From the NCBI GenBank assembly GCA_046329235.1, contig JAXLVA010000001.1, forward strand, positions 3,038,001-3,102,000: DNA of 64,000 nucleotides, read 5' to 3'. Numbering within the stretch: position 1 is the stretch's first letter; every line of letters begins with the position of its first letter. Source of the DNA: JALONH01 sp046329235. GTDB taxonomy: Bacteria > Bacteroidota > Bacteroidia > Cytophagales > Cytophagaceae. This document shows positions 8,105 to 16,917 of the stretch, one piece after another. The position numbers were made by a program, and so were the translations under genes. The notes beneath the pieces are model-generated. The model had not been told where the DNA came from. It saw nothing but the letters and a program-made list of their open reading frames with translations, and searched no databases.

Positions 8105-10680
8105 GAAGTTGGATAGTAATTACATTTTTATTACTGGTTGTACCTGTCAGTTTATTTAGTCAATCAAGATTTGGTGGTAGAAAATCGTTTTTTACCGTTG
8201 ACTATGAAAATCCTCAGCAATATTATATTGGCGGAATTACTGTTTCAGGGGTTCAGTTTTTAGATCCCGATGCCATCATAGCATTGACAGGATTAAAAGT
8301 AGGGGACAAAATCAGTGTTCCCGGCGAAGATATAACTAATGCTATCAAAAAACTTTGGGATCAAGGATTGATAGGTGACATTACTGTTTCTGTAACCAAA
8401 GTAGAAGGTAAAACAATCTTTTTAGAATTTGAATTAAAAGAAAGACCGCGTTTATCTAGATTTATTTTTAACGGTGTTACGAAATCTGAGCGTGAAGATT
8501 TAGAAGAAAAAATTGATTTAGCCAGAGGGAATGTAGTTACAGATGCATTAATTAAAAATGCGGCTTATCGAATCAAAGAATATTATCTGGAAAAAGGATA
8601 TCTAAATGTGAAGGTGGACATAGCTCCTCCTATTAAAGATACTATACTTGACAACAACGTAATATTAAAAGTAAATGTCACTAAAGGCAATAAAGTACGC
8701 GTTGGGCATGTGTTCATAGAAGGAGATTCTGCTGTACAAGAGAAGGCAATCATCTCTAAGATGAAAAAGACAAAACCTTCTAAACCTTTAAATTTCTGGT
8801 CCGGCTCTAAAGTTATTCGTAAGAATCTTGAGGAAGACAAAACGGCTATTCTTACTTATTATAATTCTAAAGGTTATAGAGATGCAACAGTTGTTAGCGA
8901 CACGATTATTCCGGATGGGAAGAAACGTGTAGACATTCATATCGTTGTATCGGAGGGAAGGAAATATTATTTCCGTAATATCGTATGGAAAGGTAATTAT
9001 GTATACAACGATGCTACCCTAAATGAAGTATTAGGTATTAAAAAAGGCGACGTATACAATTTTGAACTTCTTGAAAAACGATTGAGTTTTAATCCTTCAG
9101 GATTAGATGTGAGTTCATTGTATTTGGATAATGGATATCTATTTTTTAGTGTGGATCCCGTGGAAGTATTAGTAGAAGGCGACTCGATTGATTTGGAACT
9201 TCGTATTTACGAAGGGGAACAGGCTATCGTAGATAAAATCATTATTACAGGAAATACGAAAACACACGATCACGTAATTCAACGTGAGATTAAAACATAT
9301 CCGGGAGATAAGTTTAGTAGATCTGACTTGATTCGTTCTCAACGCGAATTATCTGCATTAAACTATTTCGACAACGAAAGCTTAGGCCTTCAACCAGTAC
9401 CTAATCCGGCAAAAGGAACAGTAGATATTGGATATAGTGTTAAAGAAAAACCTAATGACCAGATAGAGTTGTCCGGTGGTTATGGAGGATACTTTGGTCT
9501 AGTGGGTACAGTGGGTGTTGTATTTAATAACTTCTCCATTAAAAACTTTGGCGACTTTAAAAAGTGGAGTCCTTTACCTTCAGGGGATGGCCAACGTCTA
9601 GCTTTTAGAGTTCAAGCGAATGGTAGAACGTTCCAAACATATTCTATCAACTTTACAGAACCATGGTTAGGTGGTAGAAAACCTACTTCATTAAATGTGA
9701 GTTTGTCTCATTCGGTTCAATCAAGATTAGCATCCTATGTAAGACCTTACAGAAAAATAGGTTCATTACAAGTAACCAGTTTATCTGTATCTATTGGGAA
9801 ACGTTTGAAGTGGCCGGATGAATACTTTAGTATGTCAAACGGTATTGCCTTTACACGTTATACGTTGGATAACTACGATTTCAGAAATTCATCACAAACA
9901 CTTGGGTTCGTTTCGGGATATGCCAATAATATTAATTACACCTTCACGATTTCCAGAAATAATATTGACAACTTCCAGTTCCCTACTCATGGTGGAAATG
10001 TTGCCTTAAGCTTGAGTTTAACACCTCCTTATTCTGCTTTTAATTCGATTAATTACGAAGATCCTAATCTGGATCCTAAACTTAGATATCGTTGGGTTGA
10101 GTACCACAAGTGGAACTTTGACTTTTCATGGTTTACTCCAATTTGGCAACACATAAAAGATGGTAAAACCACTAAACATAAATTAGTATTTCATACCCGT
10201 TTCCACTTTGGTTTAATTGGCGCTTACAACAATAATGTTGGTATTGGTCCATTTGAACGCTTTATCTTAGGTGGTGACGGTTTATCCGGATTCAACTTCT
10301 TATTAGGATCAGATATCATCGGATTAAGAGGTTATTTAAATAATAGTATTAAACCGAATGATGCTGGCGGAATAGGTTCCTCTGCCGGTGGGGTGGCATT
10401 TGACAAGTTTGTAGCAGAAGTTCGCTATCCGCTTTCAAATAGTCCTGCCTTTTCTATCTTTGTATTAGGCTTCTTTGAAGCAGGGAACACGTGGGGCAAT
10501 ATTAGGGATATAAATCCGTTTGAAGTCTATCGTTCTGCGGGTCTAGGTACACGTATCTTCATGCCTGCCTTTGGGTTGATAGGTATTGACTGGGGTGTTC
10601 CATTGGATTATGTTCCCGGAACGTCTAATCCGGCATTCAAGCCGCATATTACCTTCTCTATTGGTCAGCAAATACGCTAG
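8101..10680 (+). CDS. bamA: Outer membrane protein assembly factor BamA
   Basis: BamA is the barrel core of the machine that folds and inserts outer-membrane beta-barrels. The 859-aa protein has a signal peptide (to about residue 20), a run of POTRA repeats to about residue 430 (ITVSGVQFLDPDAI, RFIFNGVTKSEREDL, VGHVFIEGDSAVQEKAI, RNIVWKGNYVYNDATL, DKIIITGNTKTHDHVI mark successive repeats), then a 16-strand Omp85 barrel with FERFILGGDGLSGF and IIGLRGY in the lid-loop region. It overlaps uppS by 4 nt and is followed by two ompH genes, as is common in this phylum. The protein ends FSIGQQIR, so the last residue is Arg and not the usual aromatic of the beta-signal. Confidence 0.5.
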   Translation: MRSWIVITFLLLVVPVSLFSQSRFGGRKSFFTVDYENPQQYYIGGITVSGVQFLDPDAIIALTGLKVGDKISVPGEDITNAIKKLWDQGLIGDITVSVTKVEGKTIFLEFELKERPRLSRFIFNGVTKSEREDLEEKIDLARGNVVTDALIKNAAYRIKEYYLEKGYLNVKVDIAPPIKDTILDNNVILKVNVTKGNKVRVGHVFIEGDSAVQEKAIISKMKKTKPSKPLNFWSGSKVIRKNLEEDKTAILTYYNSKGYRDATVVSDTIIPDGKKRVDIHIVVSEGRKYYFRNIVWKGNYVYNDATLNEVLGIKKGDVYNFELLEKRLSFNPSGLDVSSLYLDNGYLFFSVDPVEVLVEGDSIDLELRIYEGEQAIVDKIIITGNTKTHDHVIQREIKTYPGDKFSRSDLIRSQRELSALNYFDNESLGLQPVPNPAKGTVDIGYSVKEKPNDQIELSGGYGGYFGLVGTVGVVFNNFSIKNFGDFKKWSPLPSGDGQRLAFRVQANGRTFQTYSINFTEPWLGGRKPTSLNVSLSHSVQSRLASYVRPYRKIGSLQVTSLSVSIGKRLKWPDEYFSMSNGIAFTRYTLDNYDFRNSSQTLGFVSGYANNINYTFTISRNNIDNFQFPTHGGNVALSLSLTPPYSAFNSINYEDPNLDPKLRYRWVEYHKWNFDFSWFTPIWQHIKDGKTTKHKLVFHTRFHFGLIGAYNNNVGIGPFERFILGGDGLSGFNFLLGSDIIGLRGYLNNSIKPNDAGGIGSSAGGVAFDKFVAEVRYPLSNSPAFSIFVLGFFEAGNTWGNIRDINPFEVYRSAGLGTRIFMPAFGLIGIDWGVPLDYVPGTSNPAFKPHITFSIGQQIR

Positions 10681-10702
10681 TGAGCAGATAAGTATTATTT
10701 TG

Positions 10703-10710
10703 TAACTTTG
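10703..10710 (+). promoter_or_regulatory. -7 box TAacTTTG, 9 nt before the first ompH
   Basis: TAACTTTG matches TAnnTTTG exactly and ends 9 nt before ATG 10720 (12 before ATG 10723). No TTTG at -33. Implies a near-leaderless transcript, although read-through from bamA is also possible. Confidence 0.5.
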
Positions 10711-10719
10711 AACCACTCT

Positions 10720-11274
10720 ATGATGTTGAAGCGAATCTTTTTGGCATTATTCTTGACTTTCCTGTCCCAAGCAGTTTGGGCTCAGAAATTCGGTTATATT
10801 GATTCAGAATTAATTCTAAATCAAATGCCGGAATACAAAGAGGCGCAAAAACAGTTGAATCAGTTCTCTTTAAAATGGCAAAAAGAAATTGAGGATCTCC
10901 AAGTTCAGTTAGATAAAATAAAACAAGACTACGAAGCAGAAGAAGTCTTGCTGACAGAAGACATGAAGAAGGAGCGCCAAGATACTATTACCGCTCGAGA
11001 GAAAATAATTCGTGATAAACAACGCAATTACTTTGGATATAATGGCATGTTGTATCTGAAGCGTCAAGAATTAATAAAACCGGTGCAAGACAAAGTCTTT
11101 GCTGCTGTTGAAAAGGTAGCTAAAGAAAAGAAATTGGCTATCGTGTTTGACAAATCAAGTGCATTGGTCATGGTTTACACAGATCCAATTCATGATTATA
11201 CCGACTTTGTCTTAGAAGCATTAGGCTTTGGTGACAAGAATGATACAGTACCAACTAATAAGAAAACACAATAA
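10720..11274 (+). CDS. OmpH/Skp family periplasmic chaperone (first)
   Basis: A 184-aa Skp-like protein: signal peptide to VWA|Q (about residue 22), then KFGYIDSELILNQMPEYKEAQKQL, the typical OmpH opening, a long alpha-helical coiled-coil arm (about residues 40-125, rich in E, K and Q) and a closing beta segment KLAIVFDKSSALVMVYTDPIHDYTDFVLEALG. Skp-type proteins form jellyfish-shaped trimers that hold unfolded outer-membrane proteins on the way to BamA. The start is ATG 10720 (or 10723); a longer frame from TTG 10708 would begin inside the -7 box. It lies directly between bamA and a second ompH. Confidence 0.5.
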   Translation: MMLKRIFLALFLTFLSQAVWAQKFGYIDSELILNQMPEYKEAQKQLNQFSLKWQKEIEDLQVQLDKIKQDYEAEEVLLTEDMKKERQDTITAREKIIRDKQRNYFGYNGMLYLKRQELIKPVQDKVFAAVEKVAKEKKLAIVFDKSSALVMVYTDPIHDYTDFVLEALGFGDKNDTVPTNKKTQ

Positions 11275-11296
11275 ATACCTTTTATTCAATATCAAC

Positions 11297-11977
11297 ATGA
11301 AAAAATCAATTTCTTACATAGTGTTCATTTGGGCAATCTGTGCTGCCTTTGTAAGTGCTGCTCAAACAACTGAACCTCCTGTTAAAATAGGATATACCAA
11401 CGTAGAATATATTCTAAGTAAACTTCCTGAAGCTCGTCAAATTGAAGCTGATTTGAAAGCATATGAAAAACTACTTGAAGCGCAGTTAGAATCTAAATAC
11501 CAAGAATATCAAAAGAAACTTGAAGATTACCAAGCTCAAGTTTCAAGCGGTTTAATGCCTCCATCTATTAAGGCTGATAAAGAAAGAGAATTGTTAGCGT
11601 TACAAAATTCTATTCGTGAGTTTGAACAAAACGCTGAAGAAGATTTACAAAACAAACAAATCACTTTGTTAGAGCCGGTATTGAAAAAAGTACAAGATGC
11701 TATAGATGTAGTCGCTTCTGCTAATGGGTATACTTATATCTTCAGTTCTCACACAGATTATGGCGGGTCGGCTATTATTCTTTATGCTCGTAACAAAGAA
11801 AAAGATGATATCTCTGATTTAGTATTAAAACATTTAGGAGTTGTAGTTACGCCTACAACAACTGGTACTACCGGAACTACTGGAACGACAGGTACTACCA
11901 ATACAACAAAACCTGCAACCACAGGAACGACAGGTACAACTGGAACAACTCAGCAGTCCGGAGTTCCTAAGAAGTAA
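11297..11977 (+). CDS. OmpH/Skp family protein with Thr-Gly repeat tail (second)
   Basis: A 226-aa secreted Skp-like protein. ATG 11297 opens a good signal peptide (MKKSISYIVFIWAICAAFVS, AAQ); an in-frame upstream ATG at 11228 lies inside the previous gene and is rejected. The body has VKIGYTNVEYILSKLPEARQIEADL, a coiled-coil arm, then YTYIFSSHTDYGGSAIILYARNKEKDDISDLVLKHLG. Unlike the first ompH it carries about 40 extra C-terminal residues built on a T-T-G repeat (TTTGTTGTTGTTGTT and again TTGTTGTTGTT) ending QQSGVPKK. Such tails are low-complexity, extracytoplasmic and possibly flexible tethers. The gene ends at a strong terminator at 11996-12021. Confidence 0.5.
   Translation: MKKSISYIVFIWAICAAFVSAAQTTEPPVKIGYTNVEYILSKLPEARQIEADLKAYEKLLEAQLESKYQEYQKKLEDYQAQVSSGLMPPSIKADKERELLALQNSIREFEQNAEEDLQNKQITLLEPVLKKVQDAIDVVASANGYTYIFSSHTDYGGSAIILYARNKEKDDISDLVLKHLGVVVTPTTTGTTGTTGTTGTTNTTKPATTGTTGTTGTTQQSGVPKK
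11849..11950 (+). repeat. Degenerate 9-nt repeat coding for Thr-Thr-Gly
   Basis: About eight copies of ACN ACN GGN in two blocks separated by a NTTKPA spacer. Third positions vary (ggt, gga, aca, act, acg), so the repeat is conserved at protein level more than DNA level, arguing against very recent slippage. Confidence 0.5.
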
Positions 11978-11995
11978 TTAATATTCTCAAAATCA

Positions 11996-12021
11996 GCCTC
12001 ACCTACCAGTGAGGCTTTTTT
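11996..12021 (+). terminator. Intrinsic terminator after the ompH pair
   Basis: GCCTCAC (11996-12002), loop CTACCA, GTGAGGC (12009-12015) followed by TTTTTT. Ends the bamA-ompH-ompH unit; the LD-carboxypeptidase ATG follows 5 nt after the T-run. Confidence 0.5.
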
Positions 12022-12025
12022 ATTT

Positions 12026-12892
12026 ATGAAAAAAAATATTCGTGTTATCTCTCCTGCCGGAAAGCCGGATTTATCTCAGTTAAAAAAGAACGTTAAATTA
12101 CTTCAGCATAATTTTAATGTAACTCTGGGAAAATATCCGTCAAGTTCTACTCCGTATTTCGCAGCTACGGATGAACAGCGATTGGAAGATTTACAAAATG
12201 CCTTGGACGATGATAGCCTTGACTTAATATGGATGTCCAGAGGTGGATATGGATTAACACGAATCATTGATTCCATCAATTGGAAAAAATTCAAAAAGGC
12301 TCCTAAGGGTATCATTGGATTTAGTGATATTACTGCATTGCATATTGCATTGAATAATCAAGGTTATTCCTCTTTACATGCTCCTATGATGATGCAATTA
12401 GATAAAGTAGGACTTCAATCGTCAGTTACGCCACTACTATCACTTTTAGAAGGCAATCAAGTAACATATACATTACCTACATGTAGTGAAAACAAAACAG
12501 GTAAAGTACATGCTCCTATTGTAGGGGGGAATCTAACACTGATAGCTTCTACTGTTGGCACAGCAACACAGTTAATAACCAAAGGCAAAATCTTATTTCT
12601 GGAAGAGGTTGGCGAGCCGGCTTATAAAGTAGACCGCATGATGGTGCAGTTGGAAAGAGCAGGACTATTAAAAGGTATTAAGGGACTTATTATAGGGTCG
12701 TTTACTGATATTACCCACGAGAAAGAATTTGGCATGACAGCCATTCAATCCGTTTTGGAAAAAGTGAAGGGAGCTAAATACCCAATCGTTACAAACTTCC
12801 CTGCAGGGCATTCGGAACCTAATCTACCTATTGTATTTGGGCGAAAGTCTACTTTAGAAGTAACGAAAAAATATGTTAAACTAATTGTTTAA
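12026..12892 (+). CDS. LD-carboxypeptidase, peptidase family S66
   Basis: A 288-aa cytoplasmic serine peptidase of the LdcA/S66 family, which removes the terminal D-Ala from murein tetrapeptides (LD bond) during cell-wall recycling; the microcin-immunity MccF enzymes share the fold. The nucleophile is Ser100 in IGFSDITAL, preceded by WMSRGGYGL (69-77). The catalytic Glu lies in FLEEVGEPAYKVDRM (191-205) and His262 in FPAGHSEPNLP. All three are present, so it should be active. It starts right after the ompH terminator; no promoter box is obvious in the short gap. Convergent with the leftward kup pair, 6 nt apart. Confidence 0.5.
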   Translation: MKKNIRVISPAGKPDLSQLKKNVKLLQHNFNVTLGKYPSSSTPYFAATDEQRLEDLQNALDDDSLDLIWMSRGGYGLTRIIDSINWKKFKKAPKGIIGFSDITALHIALNNQGYSSLHAPMMMQLDKVGLQSSVTPLLSLLEGNQVTYTLPTCSENKTGKVHAPIVGGNLTLIASTVGTATQLITKGKILFLEEVGEPAYKVDRMMVQLERAGLLKGIKGLIIGSFTDITHEKEFGMTAIQSVLEKVKGAKYPIVTNFPAGHSEPNLPIVFGRKSTLEVTKKYVKLIV

Positions 12893-12898
12893 AGACCC

Positions 12899-13102
12899 CT
12901 ACTTTGATTCGCGAGCGGCTTTGATAGAGTCTATATTTTTTAAACCTAGTCGCTCATTGTATTGTACTTTGTATTTGTTTTTTACTTCACTACTTCTTTT
13001 TTCCCATGGAGGAGTAGTCATCGACATAAATTGAATTGTAAATCCAATCATAATCAATACAAACACAATCGTGCAAATAATAATGAGCTTATTATTTTTC
13101 AT
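12899..13102 (-). CDS. Small single-span membrane protein downstream of kup
   Basis: A 67-aa protein with one N-terminal transmembrane segment (about residues 5-27, IIICTIVFVLIMIGFTIQF) and a charged tail (PPWEKRSSEVKNKYKVQYNERLGL...). I do not recognise the family. Its ATG lies 6 nt after the kup stop, same strand, so it is very likely cotranscribed with kup and might be an accessory subunit or simply a passenger. Composition and ATG start look genuine; function unknown. Confidence 0.5.
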   Translation of the reverse strand: MKNNKLIIICTIVFVLIMIGFTIQFMSMTTPPWEKRSSEVKNKYKVQYNERLGLKNIDSIKAARESK

Positions 13103-13108
13103 CCCTAA

Positions 13109-15049
13109 TTAATAAACGCGTTTCAACTGATAGCCTTCCATAGGACTAATGACCATAGGTACCTTTTCAATAGTAACGGAACTCGTATCTAGACCAAAAG
13201 CACTTGCTTCGGATAAGGATACATGTTTTAGTAAGAAATACCAATCCATTACAAATTGATCTCTTCCTCCTAAGTCGTTGTCAAAACTTAAATGTTTTTC
13301 TAACACTACGAATCGGAAATCACCTATGACATTTCGTTTATTCAATGAGCTATATCGGGAAGTAAAATCCACCTCTTTATTTTTCACCATATCTTCCACT
13401 ACTTTACGGAAGAATAAATTAATACGATGTTCCACACGGAATCCTAATTTAAAATCGATGCGAATCACATCATCCGGAATCATGGTGCGAACTTTATATT
13501 CCATAGTGTATGGTTCGTCTACTACATCTATATGTAAGAACCAATAGATATCCGCACGCTTAGGTTGTTTTTGGAAGATGGAATAAATGATTTTTGATTC
13601 AATCGTTTTGAAATTATCTGCACCGGTTAGATACACTAAGTGTGTAGAGTATTTCGGAATAGAATTGTCAGCACTCAATTCTTGAATCATTGGATAGTAA
13701 TCTTCCAGATTAACGTATTCTGTTAATCTACGCTTAATTTTATGTGCACTATACCAAATAGCCATTACTAAGAATAAGATTCCACCGGCTATTAAAGTAA
13801 AATAACCTCCATGATGAAACTTCTCAAGATTGGCAATTAGGAAGCATCCCTCAATAAATAAGTACATGATGAATAGAAATGCCACTGCAAGGAAGGACAC
13901 TCTTTTAATCATGAATAAATAATAGGTCAATAACAAGGTAGTCATCATCATAGTCATGCTGATAGCAAGTCCATAAGCAGCTTCCATTGCTTCAGCACTT
14001 TGGAAAATAATAACTACGAAAATACACCCAAGTAAAAGTAAAATATTTGTACTTGGTATAAATAACTGCCCCTTAGTAACGGTAGGATAATTGATTCGAA
14101 CTTTTGGCCATAGGTTTAATCGAATGGCTTCACTTATTAATGTATATGATCCACTTATTAAAGCCTGGCTGGCAATAATTGCAGCCATAGTAGCTATTAC
14201 AATTCCCCAGATGACAAACCATTCCGGCATGACACCATAAAATGGATTTACTTCCATTACTTTACCTTCAAAGTGGCTCATGATCCAAGCTCCCTGACCA
14301 AAATAATTAAGTATTAAAGCTGATTTTACTAGTATCCAGCTAATACGAATATTCGAACGACCGCAGTGACCTAAATCAGAATATAATGCTTCCGCTCCGG
14401 TAGTACAAAGGAATACTGCTCCTAATAACCAGAATCCTTGCGGATAATTCACTAGTAAGTCGTAAGCATACTTAGGATTAAGAGCTTTTAAAACAGTAAA
14501 GTCATGACTGATATTTAATATCCCAAGTACGGCAAGTGTACTGAACCAAACAAACATGATAGGTCCAAAAAATCTCCCTACGATACTAGTACCGAAACGT
14601 TGAACTAAGAACAATACGACGATAATAGTGATAACTATGGGAACAGTATTAATGGTAGGCTCTATAATTTTTAAACCTTCAATGGCAGAAGATACTGAAA
14701 TAGGAGGAGTGATAATACCATCGGCTAGAAGTGCCGCCCCACCAATCATTGCCGGCCATACTAAGTTTGGATTTCTTCTTCGAATGAGTGCAAATAAAGA
14801 AAATATACCACCTTCACCTTTGTTATCTGCTCTAAGAGTGATAACTACATATTTGATGGTTGTTTGAAGTGTTAAGGTCCAGAGAACGCAGGAAAGGCCA
14901 CCTAATATCAACTGCTCGGTAATGATTCTGTCACCTGCAATTGCTTTCATTACATAGAGCGGTGAGGTACCAATATCACCATAAATTATACCTAGAGAAA
15001 TTAATAAACCAGCGGCGGTTAATTTATGGTTCTTAGAGTGGTTAGCCAT
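13109..15049 (-). CDS. kup: KUP/HAK/KT family potassium uptake protein
   Basis: Kup transporters bring K+ in by proton symport. The 646-aa product opens with the family signature AAGLLISLGIIYGDIGTSPLYVMKAI, contains KYVVITLRADNKGEGGIFSLFALI and about twelve transmembrane segments to residue ~435, and ends with a ~200-residue cytoplasmic domain. GDIGTSPLY and DNKGEGG line the ion pathway in the family. Length is normal. It runs leftward and is followed by the 67-aa membrane protein. The 155-nt gap to the divergent beta-CASP gene contains no exact TAnnTTTG box on the minus strand. Confidence 0.5.
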   Translation of the reverse strand: MANHSKNHKLTAAGLLISLGIIYGDIGTSPLYVMKAIAGDRIITEQLILGGLSCVLWTLTLQTTIKYVVITLRADNKGEGGIFSLFALIRRRNPNLVWPAMIGGAALLADGIITPPISVSSAIEGLKIIEPTINTVPIVITIIVVLFLVQRFGTSIVGRFFGPIMFVWFSTLAVLGILNISHDFTVLKALNPKYAYDLLVNYPQGFWLLGAVFLCTTGAEALYSDLGHCGRSNIRISWILVKSALILNYFGQGAWIMSHFEGKVMEVNPFYGVMPEWFVIWGIVIATMAAIIASQALISGSYTLISEAIRLNLWPKVRINYPTVTKGQLFIPSTNILLLLGCIFVVIIFQSAEAMEAAYGLAISMTMMMTTLLLTYYLFMIKRVSFLAVAFLFIMYLFIEGCFLIANLEKFHHGGYFTLIAGGILFLVMAIWYSAHKIKRRLTEYVNLEDYYPMIQELSADNSIPKYSTHLVYLTGADNFKTIESKIIYSIFQKQPKRADIYWFLHIDVVDEPYTMEYKVRTMIPDDVIRIDFKLGFRVEHRINLFFRKVVEDMVKNKEVDFTSRYSSLNKRNVIGDFRFVVLEKHLSFDNDLGGRDQFVMDWYFLLKHVSLSEASAFGLDTSSVTIEKVPMVISPMEGYQLKRVY

Positions 15050-15204
15050 ACTTTTGATAATACTCTTTTAAAACATCTGCTTAGAGCGGTCAATTTACTA
15101 ATTCCCTATATATACCCCAAAGTTTACAATAATTAATATTTCGTACAGTCATCCTCTATCTTTTTAGTAATTTGCCGGTTGTTATTGAGTAAGAAATCGG
15201 GATT

Positions 15205-16557
15205 ATGAAGATTACCTTTTGGGGAGCGGCTAGGAAAGTGACGGGCAGTATGTTTCAACTAACTATGAATGATGGTTATTCCATTTTAGTAGATTGCGGC
15301 TCTGACTTTTCTGATCCTTTCTATTCTTACTCACCTGTATTTCCGTTTGAACCGAGTAGCATTAACGTAGTTTTGCTTACTCATGCCCACATTGACCATT
15401 CCGGAAGTATTCCCGGTTTAATTCGTGCAGGATTTCAAGGACAAGTGATTACCACAGCACCTACTGCAGAGTTATCAGAATTATTATTTGAGGACAATGC
15501 TTCCATTTTTAGAAGTAGAACAAAAATTAAAATAGATCCTTCTAAAGAAGCGGCTATGGCTGCTGATCGTTTTGTTCCCATTGCACCCAATAAAAAGTTT
15601 GCGCTCACAGAAAATATTCAAATTGAATTTATACCTGTAGGTCATTTGCTTGGCGCATGTAGTATTCATATCACATGGAAAGAAAATGGCAATACAAAAA
15701 CGATGTTGTTTTCCGGAGATATTGGAAGGAAAGGCTATCCATTATTGTTAGATCCCCCTGCAATGCCATCCAGTGATTATATCGTTTGCGAAACAACCTA
15801 TGGCAATCGTGTACATAGTTCAGATAATCAAACAGAAGATTTCTTAGAGAAAATTATTCAGGAAACGTGTGTAGACCAAGCAGGACGATTGATCATTCCT
15901 TCGTTTAGTTTAGGTAGAACACAATCATTATTATATACACTACATAAACTATCCATCGCAGGTAGACTACCTCGAATCAAAGTATTCACGGATTCGAACT
16001 TAGCTGCTGCAGGGACAAGAGTATATGAGCGTTTTGAATCATGGATGAATCCGGAGGCGAAGCGATTAAAAAATAAAGCAGACTCCCTTTTTGATTTTGA
16101 TCAGCTGATACATATTCGAAATTTTAAAGACAGTAAGGCGATTTCTAATTATAATGAACCGTGCATTATCTTATCCTCATCCGGTATGATTGCGGGAGGG
16201 AAGATTCAACATCATATTAGACAAAATGTACAGAACCCTTATTGTACAATTTTATTAGTAGGATATGCTGTAGAAGGCACTATTGGAAACGATTTGCTTT
16301 CAGGTAAAAAAGTAATTCAATTTAAAAGAAAGAAGATACCTGTAGATGCTCGTGTGGTTTACACCGATTTATACAGCGGACATGCAGATAAAAATGGTTT
16401 ACTAGAATATATCTCAAGTATTGAAGATAGTAAATCAAAAAAAATATTTTTGGTACATGGTGAAAGTCAAAGCATGCAAGACTTTCAAAATACACTTTAT
16501 GATTTAGGTTATAAAGAGGTAGAGATGCCTGAAAGAGGAATGACCTACGAATTATAA
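15205..16557 (+). CDS. MBL-fold beta-CASP nuclease (CPSF73/YSH1-like)
   Basis: A 450-aa metallo-beta-lactamase-fold protein with the beta-CASP insertion, the architecture of RNA-processing endo/exonucleases (archaeal CPSF-like, RNase J relatives). THAHIDHSG (59-67) is the HxHxDH zinc motif; further ligands lie in VGHLLGACS and LFSGDIG, and the beta-CASP motifs in IPSFSLGRTQ, ILSSSGMIAGG and YSGHADKNGLLEY. The final VHGE supplies the last histidine. All metal ligands look intact, so an active nuclease is expected; the RNA target is unknown. It converges on the 80-aa gene with a 6-nt overlap of stop codons. Confidence 0.5.
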   Translation: MKITFWGAARKVTGSMFQLTMNDGYSILVDCGSDFSDPFYSYSPVFPFEPSSINVVLLTHAHIDHSGSIPGLIRAGFQGQVITTAPTAELSELLFEDNASIFRSRTKIKIDPSKEAAMAADRFVPIAPNKKFALTENIQIEFIPVGHLLGACSIHITWKENGNTKTMLFSGDIGRKGYPLLLDPPAMPSSDYIVCETTYGNRVHSSDNQTEDFLEKIIQETCVDQAGRLIIPSFSLGRTQSLLYTLHKLSIAGRLPRIKVFTDSNLAAAGTRVYERFESWMNPEAKRLKNKADSLFDFDQLIHIRNFKDSKAISNYNEPCIILSSSGMIAGGKIQHHIRQNVQNPYCTILLVGYAVEGTIGNDLLSGKKVIQFKRKKIPVDARVVYTDLYSGHADKNGLLEYISSIEDSKSKKIFLVHGESQSMQDFQNTLYDLGYKEVEMPERGMTYEL

Positions 16558-16794
16558 TCGATTCAAGGCTTCATTCAGAGTACGGTTCATTTCTTTGAAG
16601 CGTTCCCGAATTTCATTAATAAACCCTTCGTCTTCAATTAGTTTTTTGATATCATCATCACCGGTGACATCCATTTCACTAATCTTATACGTTTGTTCGA
16701 AAACCCCTTTTTCAAATTTTACAAGATACTTACCGTTCCATGAAAAGATGGTAATCTTATAATCGGAACCTGGGTATTCTGCTACTACTCTCAT
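16552..16794 (-). CDS. Conserved-looking 80-aa protein of unknown function
   Basis: A small soluble acidic protein: an N-terminal beta-rich half (MRVVAEYPGSDYKITIFSWN, KYLVKFEKGVFEQTYKISE) followed by helices ending EIRERFKEMNRTLNEALNRL. I do not recognise the family. The frame can be extended to a GTG at 16815, but that codon touches the -7 box TAACTTTG at 16817-16824, so ATG 16794 is the better start. Convergent with the beta-CASP gene. The promoter just upstream supports its being a real gene. Confidence 0.5.
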   Translation of the reverse strand: MRVVAEYPGSDYKITIFSWNGKYLVKFEKGVFEQTYKISEMDVTGDDDIKKLIEDEGFINEIRERFKEMNRTLNEALNRL

Positions 16795-16816
16795 ATGCGT
16801 TGAAAAATAATTCACC

Positions 16817-16824
16817 CAAAGTTA
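16817..16824 (-). promoter_or_regulatory. -7 box TAacTTTG for the 80-aa gene
   Basis: The reverse complement reads TAACTTTG, an exact TAnnTTTG match 22 nt before ATG 16794. No TTTG at the normal -33 distance. Confidence 0.5.
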
Positions 16825-16917
16825 CAAAAAGAGCGTAATTGAAACGTATAGTGGTATAGAGAATTCTAGGTAATTTATTATCTTGCGTAGTTAACACCTT
16901 ATAACCGTTGTATTTAG

